64,000 nucleotides of DNA from Malacoplasma muris (GCF_046774425.1 NZ_CP177248.1:372001-436000); one strand, 5' to 3'; counted from the stretch's first letter, positions 25,301 to 35,192 are shown. The notes: generated by a model from the sequence alone, not told the origin. Numbers and translations are program-made.

Positions 25301-26015
25301 CAATAATCTTGAAATAAGACTAATTTCAAATCAAGGGGATAGTTTACAATATGGAATTAAAATTCCAGAAGATGCTCAAACTAATATTACTTTTGGAAAT
25401 ACAAAATTAAAACTAAATAATGATATAGTTAATAAAATAAATTCAAATAATGATACAACATCCCCAACAAATGAAACTTTTACTTTATTTGTAATTACTC
25501 TTACTATAACAAGAACTAACTTTCAGTGAAATCATAATTTATCAAGTGATTCATCATCTGTAAAAGCTTCTTCTATTAAAATTAGTAATCCATATCAAAA
25601 TCTACCTTCTAAATATATGGAAAAATTTACAAAAGATTCATCACAAGGTTATATACAGTTTCAAAATGAAACACAATTATTATCTATTCCTAATGCAGTA
25701 AATGATCCATATTCAAATTATGTGATTAAAAATGTTGATTTATCAAGTAATGATTTTAATGGAGTATTACTTGTAAGTTATGATTTATACTACCCAGAAT
25801 TACAAGCATCAAGAATTGCTACCATGAGTATTAGTGGATTTTTATCAACAACAATAATAATTGCTTTTTGATCAAGTCTTATTATATTGATAGGAATTAT
25901 TATTGCATCTATTTGAATATCAATACATGTAGCTAAATCAAAAGACAAAAAATATAAAGTATTTAGTTCAAATAATTTTTATAAAAATTTTAAAAAATCT
26001 AAAAAAATAAAATAA
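22374..26015 (+). CDS. Large surface protein with C-terminal membrane anchor, related to the upstream gene
   Basis: The 1213-residue protein has the same plan as its upstream neighbour: signal-like start, propeller-like N-terminal half with phrases such as SGFLFALDAKTGAE, then lipoprotein-17-like modules (DDNTGILTIKYKNP; NDFNGVLLVSYDLYY), one C-terminal membrane segment (about 1164-1185) and a basic tail. Its ATG lies inside the upstream gene's 3' end behind AAGGAAGG, so the two are co-translated and may form a surface complex. Asn and Ser are abundant. There are no frameshifts once TGA is read as Trp. Confidence 0.8.
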
Positions 26016-26066
26016 TTTTTATATTTATTTTATTTAAAAAATTATTATTTTTTATAACAATAGGTA

Positions 26067-26072
26067 TATAAT
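26067..26072 (+). promoter_or_regulatory. -10 box of the lysS leader
   Basis: A TATAAT hexamer at 26067-26072 predicts a start near 26079, only a few bases before the AGGA site of the 21-codon leader ORF. No good -35 box was seen. Confidence 0.5.
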
Positions 26073-26096
26073 AATATTTATAATTAGGATTTTATT

Positions 26097-26162
26097 ATGA
26101 TTAGTTACACATTTAACAAAAACAAAAAAGGATTTAAAAAAGAAAGTAAATTACAAATTTAA
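26097..26162 (+). CDS. Lysine-rich leader peptide upstream of lysS
   Basis: A 21-codon ORF begins at ATG 26097, seven bases after AGGA at 26086-26089. Six of the 21 residues are Lys (codons 8, 10, 11, 14, 15, 18), all AAA. It sits between a -10 box and an intrinsic terminator, directly upstream of lysyl-tRNA synthetase. This is the layout of amino-acid attenuation leaders. AAA is the commonest codon in so AT-rich a genome, so lysine enrichment alone is weak evidence. Confidence 0.45.
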   Translation: MISYTFNKNKKGFKKESKLQI

Positions 26163-26188
26163 CTTTCTACTTTTTTGTTGCATAACTA
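26136..26188 (+). promoter_or_regulatory. Possible switching hairpins of the lysS leader
   Basis: AGAAAGT at 26141-26147 (inside the lysine codons) pairs with ACTTTCT at 26162-26168, extended by A and T runs. ATAACTA at 26182-26188 can pair with TAGTTAT at 26215-26221, which is part of the terminator's 5' arm. The second pairing would act as an antiterminator. It is only seven base pairs with a 26-base loop. Confidence 0.35.
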
Positions 26189-26210
26189 ATTAATAATACT
26201 TACAAACAAT

Positions 26211-26250
26211 GTACTAGTTATTGTAGCAAAGCAATAACTAGTATTTTTTT
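26211..26250 (+). terminator. Intrinsic terminator before lysS
   Basis: ACTAGTTATTG at 26213-26223 pairs perfectly with CAATAACTAGT at 26232-26242, followed by seven T. It lies 47 bases before the lysS start, so it could attenuate lysS or end the upstream surface-protein transcript. Confidence 0.85.
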
Positions 26251-26297
26251 ATTGATTCTAATTATAATTATTTTGTTGTATAGGAAGGATAAGTTTT

Positions 26298-27803
26298 ATG
26301 AACAAGAATAATAGAGTATTTAATGACCAAGAGAAAATACGACGTGAAAAGTTGTCTCAATTACAAAGTTTAAATATGGATCCATATTCTGTTGAATATG
26401 TTAGAAGAACATTAAATTTGGGTGAATTTAGACAAAAATATGCAAGTTTAAAAAATGAAACACATTCAAAAGATAATCATGTTTTAGTTGGTAGAGTTAT
26501 GAACTTAAGACAAACTTTTGGGGTTATAAAAGATTTTTTTGGACAACTGCAATTTTATTTGAATAAAAAAGAATTAGATGAAAAAGTATTTAATTATTTC
26601 AACAAATATGTAGATATAGGAGACATTGTTGAGATTAAAGGAAACCCATTTGTAACCATGAAAGGTGAGTTATCTTTAAATGTAAAGGAAATAAGAATTG
26701 TTTCAAAATCATTAAAACCACTTCCAGAAAAATATCATGGTTTACAAGATGAGGAATTAAGAGCAAGACATAGATATGTTGATTTAATTACAAATTCAGA
26801 ATCTATGGAAACATTTGTTCTTAGAAGTTTAATTGTAAAATATATTAGAAATTTTATGGATGGAAATGGATATTTTGAAGTTGAAACACCTGTTTTACAT
26901 CCCATTTTAGGTGGTGCAAATGCTAGACCTTTTAAAACTTTCCATAATGCTTTAAAAAGAGATTATTATTTGAGAGTAGCAACTGAATTACCACTTAAAA
27001 AGCTTATTGTGGGTGGTTTTGATAGAGTATATGAAATTGGTAGAATTTTTAGAAATGAAGGAATGGATGCTACTCATAATCCTGAATTTACTTCAATGGA
27101 AGCATATACTGCTTATCAATCAATGGAAGATACAATGGATTTAGTTGAAAATATTTTTCATTATGTTGCCCAACAATTAAAAGTTAAAGAAATTCAAATA
27201 CCAGCTAAAGATGAAAATGGACCTTTAGGACCAAAAATTGAAATAGCTAAGAAATTTAAAAGAATTAGAATGACAGACTTTGTTAAAGAAGTAACTGGTG
27301 TTGATTTTGATAAAGTAAAAGATGATAAAGAAGCATTAGAAATTGCTAAGAAACATAATGTTCAATTTGAAAAGCACCAAAAAACAAAAGGACATATTTT
27401 GAATTTATTTTTTGAACAATTTTGTGAAGAAAAATGTATTCAACCTACTTTTGTTTGGGGGCATCCAACAGAGGTTTCTCCACTTTCTAAAAAAGATTAT
27501 CAACGTCCAGGATATACAAAAAGATTTGAACTTTTTATAAATACAAAAGAATATGCAAACGCTTTTGCAGAACTTAATGATCCAATAGACCAATATGAAA
27601 GATTTGAAGATCAAATTAATGAAAAAGAATTGGGTAATGATGAAGCTGTAGAAATGGATATGGATTTTATAGAAGCTTTAGAATATGGTTTACCACCAAC
27701 TGGTGGATTAGGAATTGGTATTGATCGTCTTGTAATGTTATTTTCAAATAAATTAACTATTAGAGATGTACTATTATTTCCTCACATGAAAGACAAAATA
27801 TAA
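26298..27803 (+). CDS. lysS: Lysyl-tRNA synthetase, class II
   Basis: The 501-residue enzyme charges tRNA-Lys. It has the N-terminal OB-fold anticodon-binding domain (about 60-150) and the class II catalytic core: motif 1 around YFEVETPVLHPILGGANARPF, motif 2 in RIFRNEGMDATHNPEF, and motif 3 in GGLGIGIDRLVML. Length and order match the bacterial family. ATG 26298 follows AGGAAGGA. It may be controlled by the leader and terminator upstream; a TATAAT at 26263-26268 could also give it a private promoter. Confidence 0.97.
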   Translation: MNKNNRVFNDQEKIRREKLSQLQSLNMDPYSVEYVRRTLNLGEFRQKYASLKNETHSKDNHVLVGRVMNLRQTFGVIKDFFGQLQFYLNKKELDEKVFNYFNKYVDIGDIVEIKGNPFVTMKGELSLNVKEIRIVSKSLKPLPEKYHGLQDEELRARHRYVDLITNSESMETFVLRSLIVKYIRNFMDGNGYFEVETPVLHPILGGANARPFKTFHNALKRDYYLRVATELPLKKLIVGGFDRVYEIGRIFRNEGMDATHNPEFTSMEAYTAYQSMEDTMDLVENIFHYVAQQLKVKEIQIPAKDENGPLGPKIEIAKKFKRIRMTDFVKEVTGVDFDKVKDDKEALEIAKKHNVQFEKHQKTKGHILNLFFEQFCEEKCIQPTFVWGHPTEVSPLSKKDYQRPGYTKRFELFINTKEYANAFAELNDPIDQYERFEDQINEKELGNDEAVEMDMDFIEALEYGLPPTGGLGIGIDRLVMLFSNKLTIRDVLLFPHMKDKI

Positions 27804-27821
27804 ACATAATATTAATATATC

Positions 27822-28793
27822 ATGATAGAAAAAGGTTATGTTCCCAAAGTTTCTTATAGAAAAACTATTGAATATATAAATTCTTTTGAAAAATCTTTAA
27901 AAAGTTATTTATCTAAAAAATATAAAGTTATAGATTTTGATTTGCCAATATTAACAAATATAAATAAAAGTGTTGATATTAATTTGGAGCAAAAACGTTA
28001 TATAAATTTTGATAATAGTAGTAATAACAAAATATACCAATTAATATCAAATTATAGTAATTTGATGAGTTATATTATTTGAAATTTTGAATTACAAGGA
28101 AATGAATGTGCTTTTTTTAAATACAAAGTAATAGAAAGAGATTCAATAATTACTAATAATGATTCAATGCAAAAAAATATTTATTCAATAAATTTTGTTA
28201 TCCATGAAGAGGAAAGAAATATAGATTTTTTAACATTAATGGCAAGCAATATTATTGAAGGTATTAATCAAGCTATTATTGAATCTAAACAATATTACAA
28301 AACTAGAACATTTTTTGTTGATAAAAAATCATATGATATTTTAGACATTAAAAAAAAGTATCCATTATTATCTTATAAAAATTCTTTTAATAGATTCGTT
28401 ACATTAAAGAAATCAGTTTTAATTTATAATGTTATAAATGAATTTACAAATTCAAATGTTACAAATTATAAAGATCCTGATAGTTATGACTGAGAAAATA
28501 CAATGGGATGATATTTATTTGATGATAATTCTCAAAAACCTTTGGAAATGTTTCTTATATCAATTTCGCCAAATTGAACAATATATACTAAACAAAAATT
28601 AATTTATAATAGTCCAATTGAAGATAATGATTATATAAATAAGTTAAAATCGGATAAATTTCCTCCAATTGTTTCTATTAAAATAAATTATGATTTACTT
28701 TTATATGTAATTCTTAACAAATTAAATATTAATGAATTACCATGCATAAATAATGAATATAATTTAAATGTGATATATAAATATTTTAAGTAA
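27822..28793 (+). CDS. AsnA-like protein with lost catalytic motifs
   Basis: The 323-residue protein matches aspartate-ammonia ligase (AsnA, about 330 residues) from end to end: GYVPKVSYRKTIEYINSF at the start, DFDLPILTNINKSVDINL, and DPDSYDWENTMGW in the C-terminal half. The active-site texts of AsnA are missing: the HSLAKWKR-like region reads as unrelated residues, and the glycine-rich GGGIGQSR motif near the C-terminus is absent. AsnA is built on the class II aminoacyl-tRNA synthetase fold, and this gene follows lysS after 18 bases. It is probably a pseudoenzyme with a binding or regulatory role (inference). Confidence 0.6.
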
Positions 28794-28806
28794 TAGGTGT
28801 TATATT

Positions 28807-30006
28807 ATGAAAGAAAAGATTAAACAATTATCAAAAGAATATTTAAGTGAAGTGATTTCATTTAGAAGACATATTCATCAAAATCCTGAATTAGGTTTTG
28901 AAGAATACAATACAACAAAATTCATTCAAGAACAACTTAATAATATGGGTTTAACAAATCATAAAGTTGCTTTGAAAAGAACTAAAACAGGTGTTTATGT
29001 GGATATTGATTCTAATAAACCAGGTAAGACAGTTTTATTTAGAGCTGATATTGATGCTTTGCCATTAGAAGAAGAATCAAATGTAGAATATAAATCAAAT
29101 GTTAAAGGTGTTGCACATATGTGTGGACATGATGGACATATAGCAAATCTTTTAGGTGTTGCAAAAATATTACTTCAACTAAAAGATAGTTTTAAAGGGA
29201 AAGTAAGATTATTATTTCAACCTGCTGAAGAAGGTCCTGATATGGGAGGTTGTGTTGAAGTTGTAAATGAAAAAGAAGTTTTAAATGGTGTTGATTTTGC
29301 ATTAGGGTTCCATGTTTATGGAGCTGGAAATTTTGGGAAAGCATATTTTAAATATGGTCCTATGTATGCAAGTTTTATTGATTGAGATATTAAAATAAAA
29401 TCTAATGGTGGTCACTGTAGTGAGCCACATAAAAGTGCAGATCCAATTATTATAGGATCACAGGCTATTAATTTATTTCAATCAATATTAACAAAAATTA
29501 AGAGTCCATTAGATAATGCAGTGCTAGCTGTTGGAACATTTAATGGTGGTTCAAATTCAAATGTTATACCAACAGAAGCAACAATGACTGGAACAATTAG
29601 AACATATGATTTAGAATTAGGAAGAACAATTGTATCTAAAATGAAATCGATTATGAATTCTTTATGTGAATTATATAATGGAACATATGAATCAAATTTT
29701 TTAGAAGGTTATCCTCCATTGATTAATAATAATCAACTAACAAAATTTGTTATGAATGAAACAATTAGTTTATTAGGAAAAGATAATGTAAAAGAAATTG
29801 ATCATCCTACATTTGGATGTGAAGACTTTTCTTATATTGCAAATGAAGTTCCATCATGTTATTTCAAAATAGGAATTCATAAAGAAAATGAAATAGAACC
29901 ATTACATCATTCAGGGTCATTTGAATGAGATGATTCAGTTCTTGAAACATCAATGGCTGTAAGTGCAAATGCAATAATTTCTTTTTTAAATGCAATAACT
30001 AAATAA
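28807..30006 (+). CDS. M20-family metallopeptidase / amidohydrolase
   Basis: The 399-residue zinc enzyme is of the M20D type (hippurate hydrolase, N-acyl-amino-acid amidohydrolase). It shows FRRHIHQNPELGFEE, the metal-binding HMCGHDGH, the catalytic QPAEEG, GFHVYG, and a C-terminal HHSGSFEW. These cytosolic enzymes hydrolyse acylated amino acids or dipeptides. Length is normal and no key residue is missing. The gene starts 13 bases after the AsnA-like gene, with a weak ribosome binding site. Confidence 0.92.
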
Positions 30007-30011
30007 TATGT

Positions 30012-30047
30012 AAAAAAATGAAGTAATTTATGTTACTTCATTTTTTA
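30012..30047. terminator. Bidirectional terminator between converging genes
   Basis: An AAAAAATGAAGTAA / TTACTTCATTTTTT hairpin lies between the M20 peptidase gene (plus) and coaX (minus), with T-runs in both directions. Confidence 0.85.
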
Positions 30048-30803
30048 ATTGTTATTTAAATCATATATATATTTAAAACCATATAAAATTGCATTTTCAT
30101 CTATATCATATTTAAAATCTACACTTAATTTATAAGCTTCTCCACCTGAAACTATACAATGTATATTTTCTTTATTTTCTCTTACATTATTATAAAAGCT
30201 CATTACAAATCCAGATCTTGAAATATTAAATCCTGCTTCTAAAGCTTCTATTGTATTTTTGCCATAAATTAAATTAGATTTTTTGCTTATAGTATTAGTG
30301 TTAATTAATGATGCATGGTCTAACAATAAATTAAAACTTGTTCCAATTCCTGGTGCTATAGCTGCACCAACTAATTCTCCATTTTTTAAAAAAAGCGCAA
30401 ATGCTGCTGTTCCAAATGACACACCAATTGATGTTTTGTTTACTTTATAACAATATTCAGCTAAAGCTATAATGTCATCGCCAATTTCTTGTCTTTTAAC
30501 ATTTTTCATTACAAAAGATGTTTTTGTATCATTGTTTATTAAATAAGGTTTAACATTAAAAATATCATTTATACTTCTTATAAAATTATTTGTTTGTTTT
30601 GGTACAACACTCCCAATAATGCTAGAAGATATTTTGTATTTTCCAAATTGTTTTAATAATAAAGAGTTTAAATATTTTTTTGTACATTTAATTTCTGTTT
30701 TGAAAAGATATTTGTTTAATAATTTGTTTTCTTTACTAAATAAACCAATTTTAATGTATGAATTCCCTATATCTACTACAAGAGTATTATTTTCTACACT
30801 CAT
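30045..30803 (-). CDS. coaX: Type III pantothenate kinase
   Basis: The 252-residue enzyme phosphorylates pantothenate, the first step to coenzyme A. It has the ASKHA-fold phosphate-binding motif DIGNSYIKIG near the N-terminus, EIGDDIIALAEYC (the usual GADR region, here altered), SFGTAAFALFL, GAAIAPGI and the C-terminal VSGGEA. The start at 30803 is chosen because the family begins with this DIGN strand; it lies two bases after the stop of the upstream minus-strand gene. It is the last gene of a three-gene minus operon. Confidence 0.88.
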   Translation of the reverse strand: MSVENNTLVVDIGNSYIKIGLFSKENKLLNKYLFKTEIKCTKKYLNSLLLKQFGKYKISSSIIGSVVPKQTNNFIRSINDIFNVKPYLINNDTKTSFVMKNVKRQEIGDDIIALAEYCYKVNKTSIGVSFGTAAFALFLKNGELVGAAIAPGIGTSFNLLLDHASLINTNTISKKSNLIYGKNTIEALEAGFNISRSGFVMSFYNNVRENKENIHCIVSGGEAYKLSVDFKYDIDENAILYGFKYIYDLNNN

Positions 30804-30805
30804 AA

Positions 30806-31078
30806 TTACTTTCTTCTTCTTGTAAAATACAATATTAAACAAATTATTATGATTAGTCCTAACACACCAGCTGTTATACCAAATTCTAATCAAAATTTGT
30901 CTTGAGCTGCCTTTTTTTGTTCTTCAGTTACATTAGGATCATCAATTTGTCCTGAATTTAAATTTGAACTTTTATATTCTGAATTTTTTAATATATTAGT
31001 TTGTGCATTTGTAGCTACTACTATAGAACATGGAATAGTGATAATAGAAATTAGATGAAAATACTTGATTAATTTCAT
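30806..31078 (-). CDS. Small exported single-pass membrane protein
   Basis: The 90-residue protein has a signal-like start (MKLIKYFHLISIITIPCSIVV), about 40 polar residues and, after a TGA-encoded Trp, a C-terminal membrane segment (LEFGITAGVLGLIIIICLIL) with a short RRRK tail. This is a type I membrane layout, with a small external domain. Its stop codon is directly followed by coaX. I recognise no family. Confidence 0.72.
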
Positions 31079-31081
31079 AAA

Positions 31082-31471
31082 TTATACTTTTAAAATAATA
31101 TCTTTAGAACTTGGTGTTCCAAGTTTAAATTGATAAAGATGAACATCATTTCTATTTTCATGAATAGAATAAATTCTATTTCTTAAATATTCTAAGTGAT
31201 CTATTATTCAGCTTGTATATTGATTATCTTCTAATTTGTTAATTTCAGATAAAACATTAATATAAAAACTTGAATTAGATATATTATTTTCATTTTTAAC
31301 TACAACATGTTTTAAAACTTTTAATGTTTTATTGTTGATTTCAAAAAATAAATCAACACCATCATTTTTTGCTTTGTCATATTCTGAAAAAGGTTTGTCA
31401 TAAATTCTAATGTGTTTTTTGTCATTTTCTATAAGTGAATTTAATCCTTGTTTTATTTGATTCATATCCAT
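31082..31471 (-). CDS. Hypothetical cytosolic protein
   Basis: The 129-residue protein has no membrane segment or signal. It is translated through one TGA (Trp) near codon 88. ATG 31471 is eight bases after GAGAGG; a second in-frame ATG lies two codons on. Its stop is three bases before the next minus-strand start, so it heads the operon with the small membrane protein and coaX. There is no recognised domain. Confidence 0.65.
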
Positions 31472-31592
31472 AATAATTACCTCTCACATATAATAATTTT
31501 AAAATAACATTGATAATACTATTAATAAAAGTAAAACAAATTTTAAAGATTATTAATGTTAATATATTATTAATGTAAAAAGGACATGCATA

Positions 31593-32507
31593 ATGATAAG
31601 TAACATTGTTTTTCTAAAACCAATATTGATTCATAAGGATTGAGGTAATAATGATTTAGCTCAATATGGTTATAAAGAAGATGGTATAGATGTTGGTGAA
31701 TTAATTTTATTATCTGATTCAGAAGATGTTTCAAATCAAATAATAAATACTAATTTTGTTTATGATGATCTTAATTTTTTATACAAACACAATAAAAAAT
31801 TCTTTAACTCAAAAACAGGTAGTATTCCAATAACAATTAAAATTATTAATCCTAAAGTTGATCTTGACTTAATGTTATCTGTTGATTCTAAAAATACAAA
31901 ATATTATTCTATCAAAGGTAATGAAATAGCTCAGAATAAGTTATGAATATCTTTAAATAAAAATAAGCAAATAGTTGTTTACAACCATAAATGTGGATCT
32001 AAAAAAAATGTAGAAGAATTTTTAGAAAATCTAAATGACAAATATTTAAATATAGTTGAATTAGACTATCTTAATGCATTAGTTATAAATCAGAATGTAA
32101 TAAATCAAATAAAACAAAATGATATTATTTTTGAAATTTCATGTAAAAATGGTATTGAATTAAATTTAAATGATTTATATCAACAAGAGTTGAAAAAGCA
32201 AACTTTTGATTATTTATCAAATTCTTTTCATAGTTCATTAACACATCAATATCAATTGTTAGATAAAGAAAATGATGATTATCTTGCAAATAATCAATAT
32301 TTTGCAACTAAAATCATAAATCATGTTGGTTTAGAATACTATAACTTTAAAATAGGGGTTATTACTCATGTTTTTGTAGTTGAGGGTGAAGGAAAAATTA
32401 ATTCATTTAGTATATCAACAGGTAGTAATTTTATTATTAAAAACAATGTTGATATTCAAATTGTAGGTGTATTAAAAATGATTGTTACTCATATTTTTGA
32501 TAAGTAA
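31593..32507 (+). CDS. Mannose-6-phosphate-isomerase-like protein lacking metal ligands
   Basis: The 304-residue protein follows the plan of class I phosphomannose isomerase (ManA): LKPILIHKDWGNNDL at the start, IDVGELILLSD, then SIPITIKIINP where ManA has FPLLVKILDA, KLWISLNKNKQIVVYNHK for the EMWYIL region, and IFEISCKNGIELNLND. The zinc-binding QVHP motif reads LMLSVDSK, the ExW Glu is Lys, and the later His ligand is not evident. Isomerase activity is therefore unlikely. The gene is divergent from the coaX operon. The start follows AAAAAGGA by eight bases. Confidence 0.55.
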
Positions 32508-32533
32508 TATGATAACAATCAATTTTTTTTATT

Positions 32534-33169
32534 TTATATTTTGTTCATTTTCATTCATTTTATACATGCTTTAAGTTCATTAACAAAATCATTTAAAGTT
32601 CAAAAACTAAATAATCATTTAGAACTTTCAAAATCTTCATTAAAAACAATTTTTTTAGAAAAAACTACATCAAAACTTTCGCTTTTTTCTTCATTATTTG
32701 TGATTATGTGTAATGTTATATAATATGTTATTCATTCTTGTTCTGTTTCGTAATTATGTGTAAAACTAATTTTACTATTATCAATATTGTAAAATACTCT
32801 TTTAAGTAATTTTTTATCAAAATATGATCCCTCTATAATTGGGTGAAGTTTTGTGTTCATGTATTTGACAATTTGATTAATTTTTGTTTGCTCAAGATAA
32901 TATATGTTTCCTTCATTTAACAAATCAAATAATATTTCAATAAGTTTGGGAAAGTTTTTCGTTACAACAAGTCCTTTTGAATCTGTTTTAAATTCAGCTT
33001 TATCTAATGATGTTTTTAAACCATCAATTTTTGTTATTAGATTAATTGCATTGTTGAAATTTAAATTAGTTTTATTTGTGTATTGGTATAAATTATTTCC
33101 AACATCTTTTATGATTTGAGAAGAAATTTTTTTCTCTTTTAATTTATTAATAAATATTTCTTTTTCCAT
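32534..33169 (-). CDS. Hypothetical protein
   Basis: The 211-residue protein, rich in Lys, Asn and Glu, has no membrane segments. It runs through three or more TGA codons, so its full length is visible only in code 4. It converges on the isomerase-like gene with 26 bases between the stops. The first half looks helical and the second half beta-rich. No family is recognised. Confidence 0.62.
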
Positions 33170-33267
33170 AATCTATCCTACTATTGATAACAATATATAA
33201 AATTATATTAAAAATGATTAGATTAATTATATTAATTAATATTTTATTATTTAAATAATAAAATTTT

Positions 33268-33296
33268 TTGATTATAAAATTGATTTCTGTTATATC
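33268..33296 (+). promoter_or_regulatory. Promoter of the small structured RNA
   Basis: A -35 TTGATT at 33268-33273 is 17 bases from a -10 TATATC at 33291-33296, which has an upstream TG one base away (extended -10). It predicts a start near 33303. Confidence 0.55.
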
Positions 33297-33302
33297 ATTT
33301 AT

Positions 33303-33440
33303 ATGTCAGGTGTAATTGGTTTAACTGACTTTAAAACCATATTTGTAGGTTATGAGACATTTTGAATAAGATGCAAATGTCTCTCAAAAAAAGAAAGCAT
33401 CTATTTTGTGAAACAAAAACATGCCAGTGGCATGTTTTTT
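33303..33440 (+). ncRNA. Small structured noncoding RNA with predicted pseudoknot
   Basis: A 138-base stretch in a gene-free gap has its own promoter and a terminator. Helices seen: GTCA 33305-33308 with TGAC 33326-33329; AACC 33335-33338 with GGTT 33348-33351; GAGACATTT 33354-33362 with AAATGTCTC 33375-33383 (nine perfect pairs). The 12-base loop of the last contains AGATGC (33369-33374), which is complementary to GCATCT at 33397-33402 across an A-rich linker, giving an H-type pseudoknot. It does not match SRP RNA, tmRNA, 6S or a riboswitch I know. pyrG downstream has its own promoter, so an independent RNA is more likely than a pyrG leader. Confidence 0.5.
33416..33440 (+). terminator. Intrinsic terminator of the small RNA
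   Basis: AAAACATGCC at 33416-33425 pairs with GGCATGTTTT at 33429-33438 (tri-base loop), followed by T. Confidence 0.85.
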
Positions 33441-33532
33441 ATTTATGTTAATGGATGTATTTATTTTTAAAAAGAAATTAATATTGGCATAAGTGTAGTT
33501 TAAGTTTATTAATTAATCCTTATTAATTTTAT

Positions 33533-33538
33533 TATAAT
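33533..33538 (+). promoter_or_regulatory. -10 box of pyrG
   Basis: A TATAAT lies 30 bases before the pyrG start, downstream of the small-RNA terminator. Confidence 0.55.
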
Positions 33539-33567
33539 GAGTAATTATATAGTGATTGGTGAAATTT

Positions 33568-35190
33568 ATGAGAGAGCTAAATGATAAGACAAGAATTATT
33601 TTTACTACTGGTGGTGTATTCTCTGCATTAGGCAAGGGTATAGCATGTTCAAGTATTGGTGCATTGTTAAAGAATTTATCTTTTAAGGTTTTGAACATGA
33701 AACTTGATCCATATTTAAATATAGATGCTGGAACTATGTCTCCCTACCAACATGGTGAAGTTTTTGTCACACAGGATGGTAAAGAAACTGATTTAGATAT
33801 TGGTAATTATGAAAGATTTTTGAATCAAAATTTACCTAAGGAATCAAACATTACTTCTGGTTTAATTTATTCAAATGTTTTAAATGAAGAAAGAAATGGA
33901 AAATATTTAGGTAAAACTATTCAAGTTATTCCACATATCACAGATGCAATTAAGAATGAAATTATATTTATGGCTAATAAACATGAACCTGATTTTTTAA
34001 TAGTAGAAATTGGTGGAACTGTTGGAGACATTGAATCTGTTCCTTTTATTGAATCTGCTCGTCAATTAATTTCTAAATATAAAAATAAAATTTTTTCTGT
34101 TCATATTGTTCCAATTATTCAAATGCTTACAAGTAATGAAGAAAAAACAAAACCTTTACAACACTCAGTAAAAGAATTAATGGGTATGGGAATAATTCCT
34201 GATGTTTTATTGGTAAGAGGTAAAGGCATTGTTAGTGAAGAAAATAAAGAAAAAATTTCTTTAATTTGTGGGTTGGATAAAAATAATATTATTAGTTTAC
34301 CAAACCAAACAAGTGTATACTTTCTTCCCGAGTTTTTATTAGAACAAAACTTACATAACATTATTTTTAATAAAATGGATTTAGAAGAAATGAATTCTAA
34401 GGATTTGGGTGAGTGATCAATATTTACTTCTAAAATAAAAGAACCAAAAAAATATGTTACTAAAATAGCTATAATTGGAAAATATACTGAAATTACAGAT
34501 GCTTATTTATCTGTTATTACAAGTTTAGAAATAGCAGCAATTCATAACAATTCTGAAATTAAAATTGACTTAATTAATGCTGAAAAAATTAATGAATCAA
34601 ATGTAAGAGGATTAAAAAGATATTCAGGAGTTGTTGTTCCAGGTGGTTTTGGTGATAGAGGTATTGAAGGTAAAATTGAAACAATTAAATTTGTGCGTGA
34701 AAATAATATTCCTTTTTTAGGAATATGTTTAGGAATGCAACTTGCAGCAATTGAATTTGCTAGAAATGTTTTAGGTATAGTCGATGCTAATAGTACAGAA
34801 TTTGATGACAATACTATAGAACCTATTATTACCATATTAGATGGCAAGTACAAAGAAAAAGATCTTGGTGGTACATTGCGTCTTGGTAATTATAGCTGTG
34901 CAATTAAAAAAGATACAAAAACTTTTGAAGCATATCAAGATTCAATTGTGTTTGAAAGACACAGACATAGATATGAGTTTAATAATGATTATAGAGATAT
35001 ATTTGAATTAAATGGTGTAATTTTTTCAGGTGTTAATGTTGAAAATGATTTAGTAGAAATTATAGAATTACAAGACCACAAATTTTTTATTGCTACACAA
35101 TTTCATCCAGAATTAACAACAAAAACTTTTACTCCTAATCCACTTTTTAATTCTTTTGTAGAGGTAACAAAAGAATTAAAAAATAAATAA
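33568..35190 (+). CDS. pyrG: CTP synthase
   Basis: The 540-residue enzyme converts UTP, ATP and glutamine to CTP. The N-terminal synthetase domain shows GGVFSALGKG, KLDPYLNIDAGTMSPYQHGE and the VEIGGTVGDIE motif. The C-terminal class I glutamine amidotransferase domain has the nucleophile Cys in FLGICLGMQ and the catalytic HPE in TQFHPEL. Length and order are normal. ATG 33568 sits six bases after GGTG. rbgA follows after two bases, so they are co-transcribed. Confidence 0.97.
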
Positions 35191-35192
35191 TT

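Noticed and set aside
26016..26297. T-box leader for lysS
   Set aside because: No specifier stem or T-box sequence (AGGGUGGNACCGCG-like) is present, and the space is too short.
33303..33440. SRP RNA, because of the TGTCAGGT string
   Set aside because: The rest of the conserved domain (GGAAGGAAGCAGC) is missing.
34542..34853. Antisense ORF inside pyrG
   Set aside because: pyrG is clearly coding on the plus strand and the antisense frame has no homology-like pattern.
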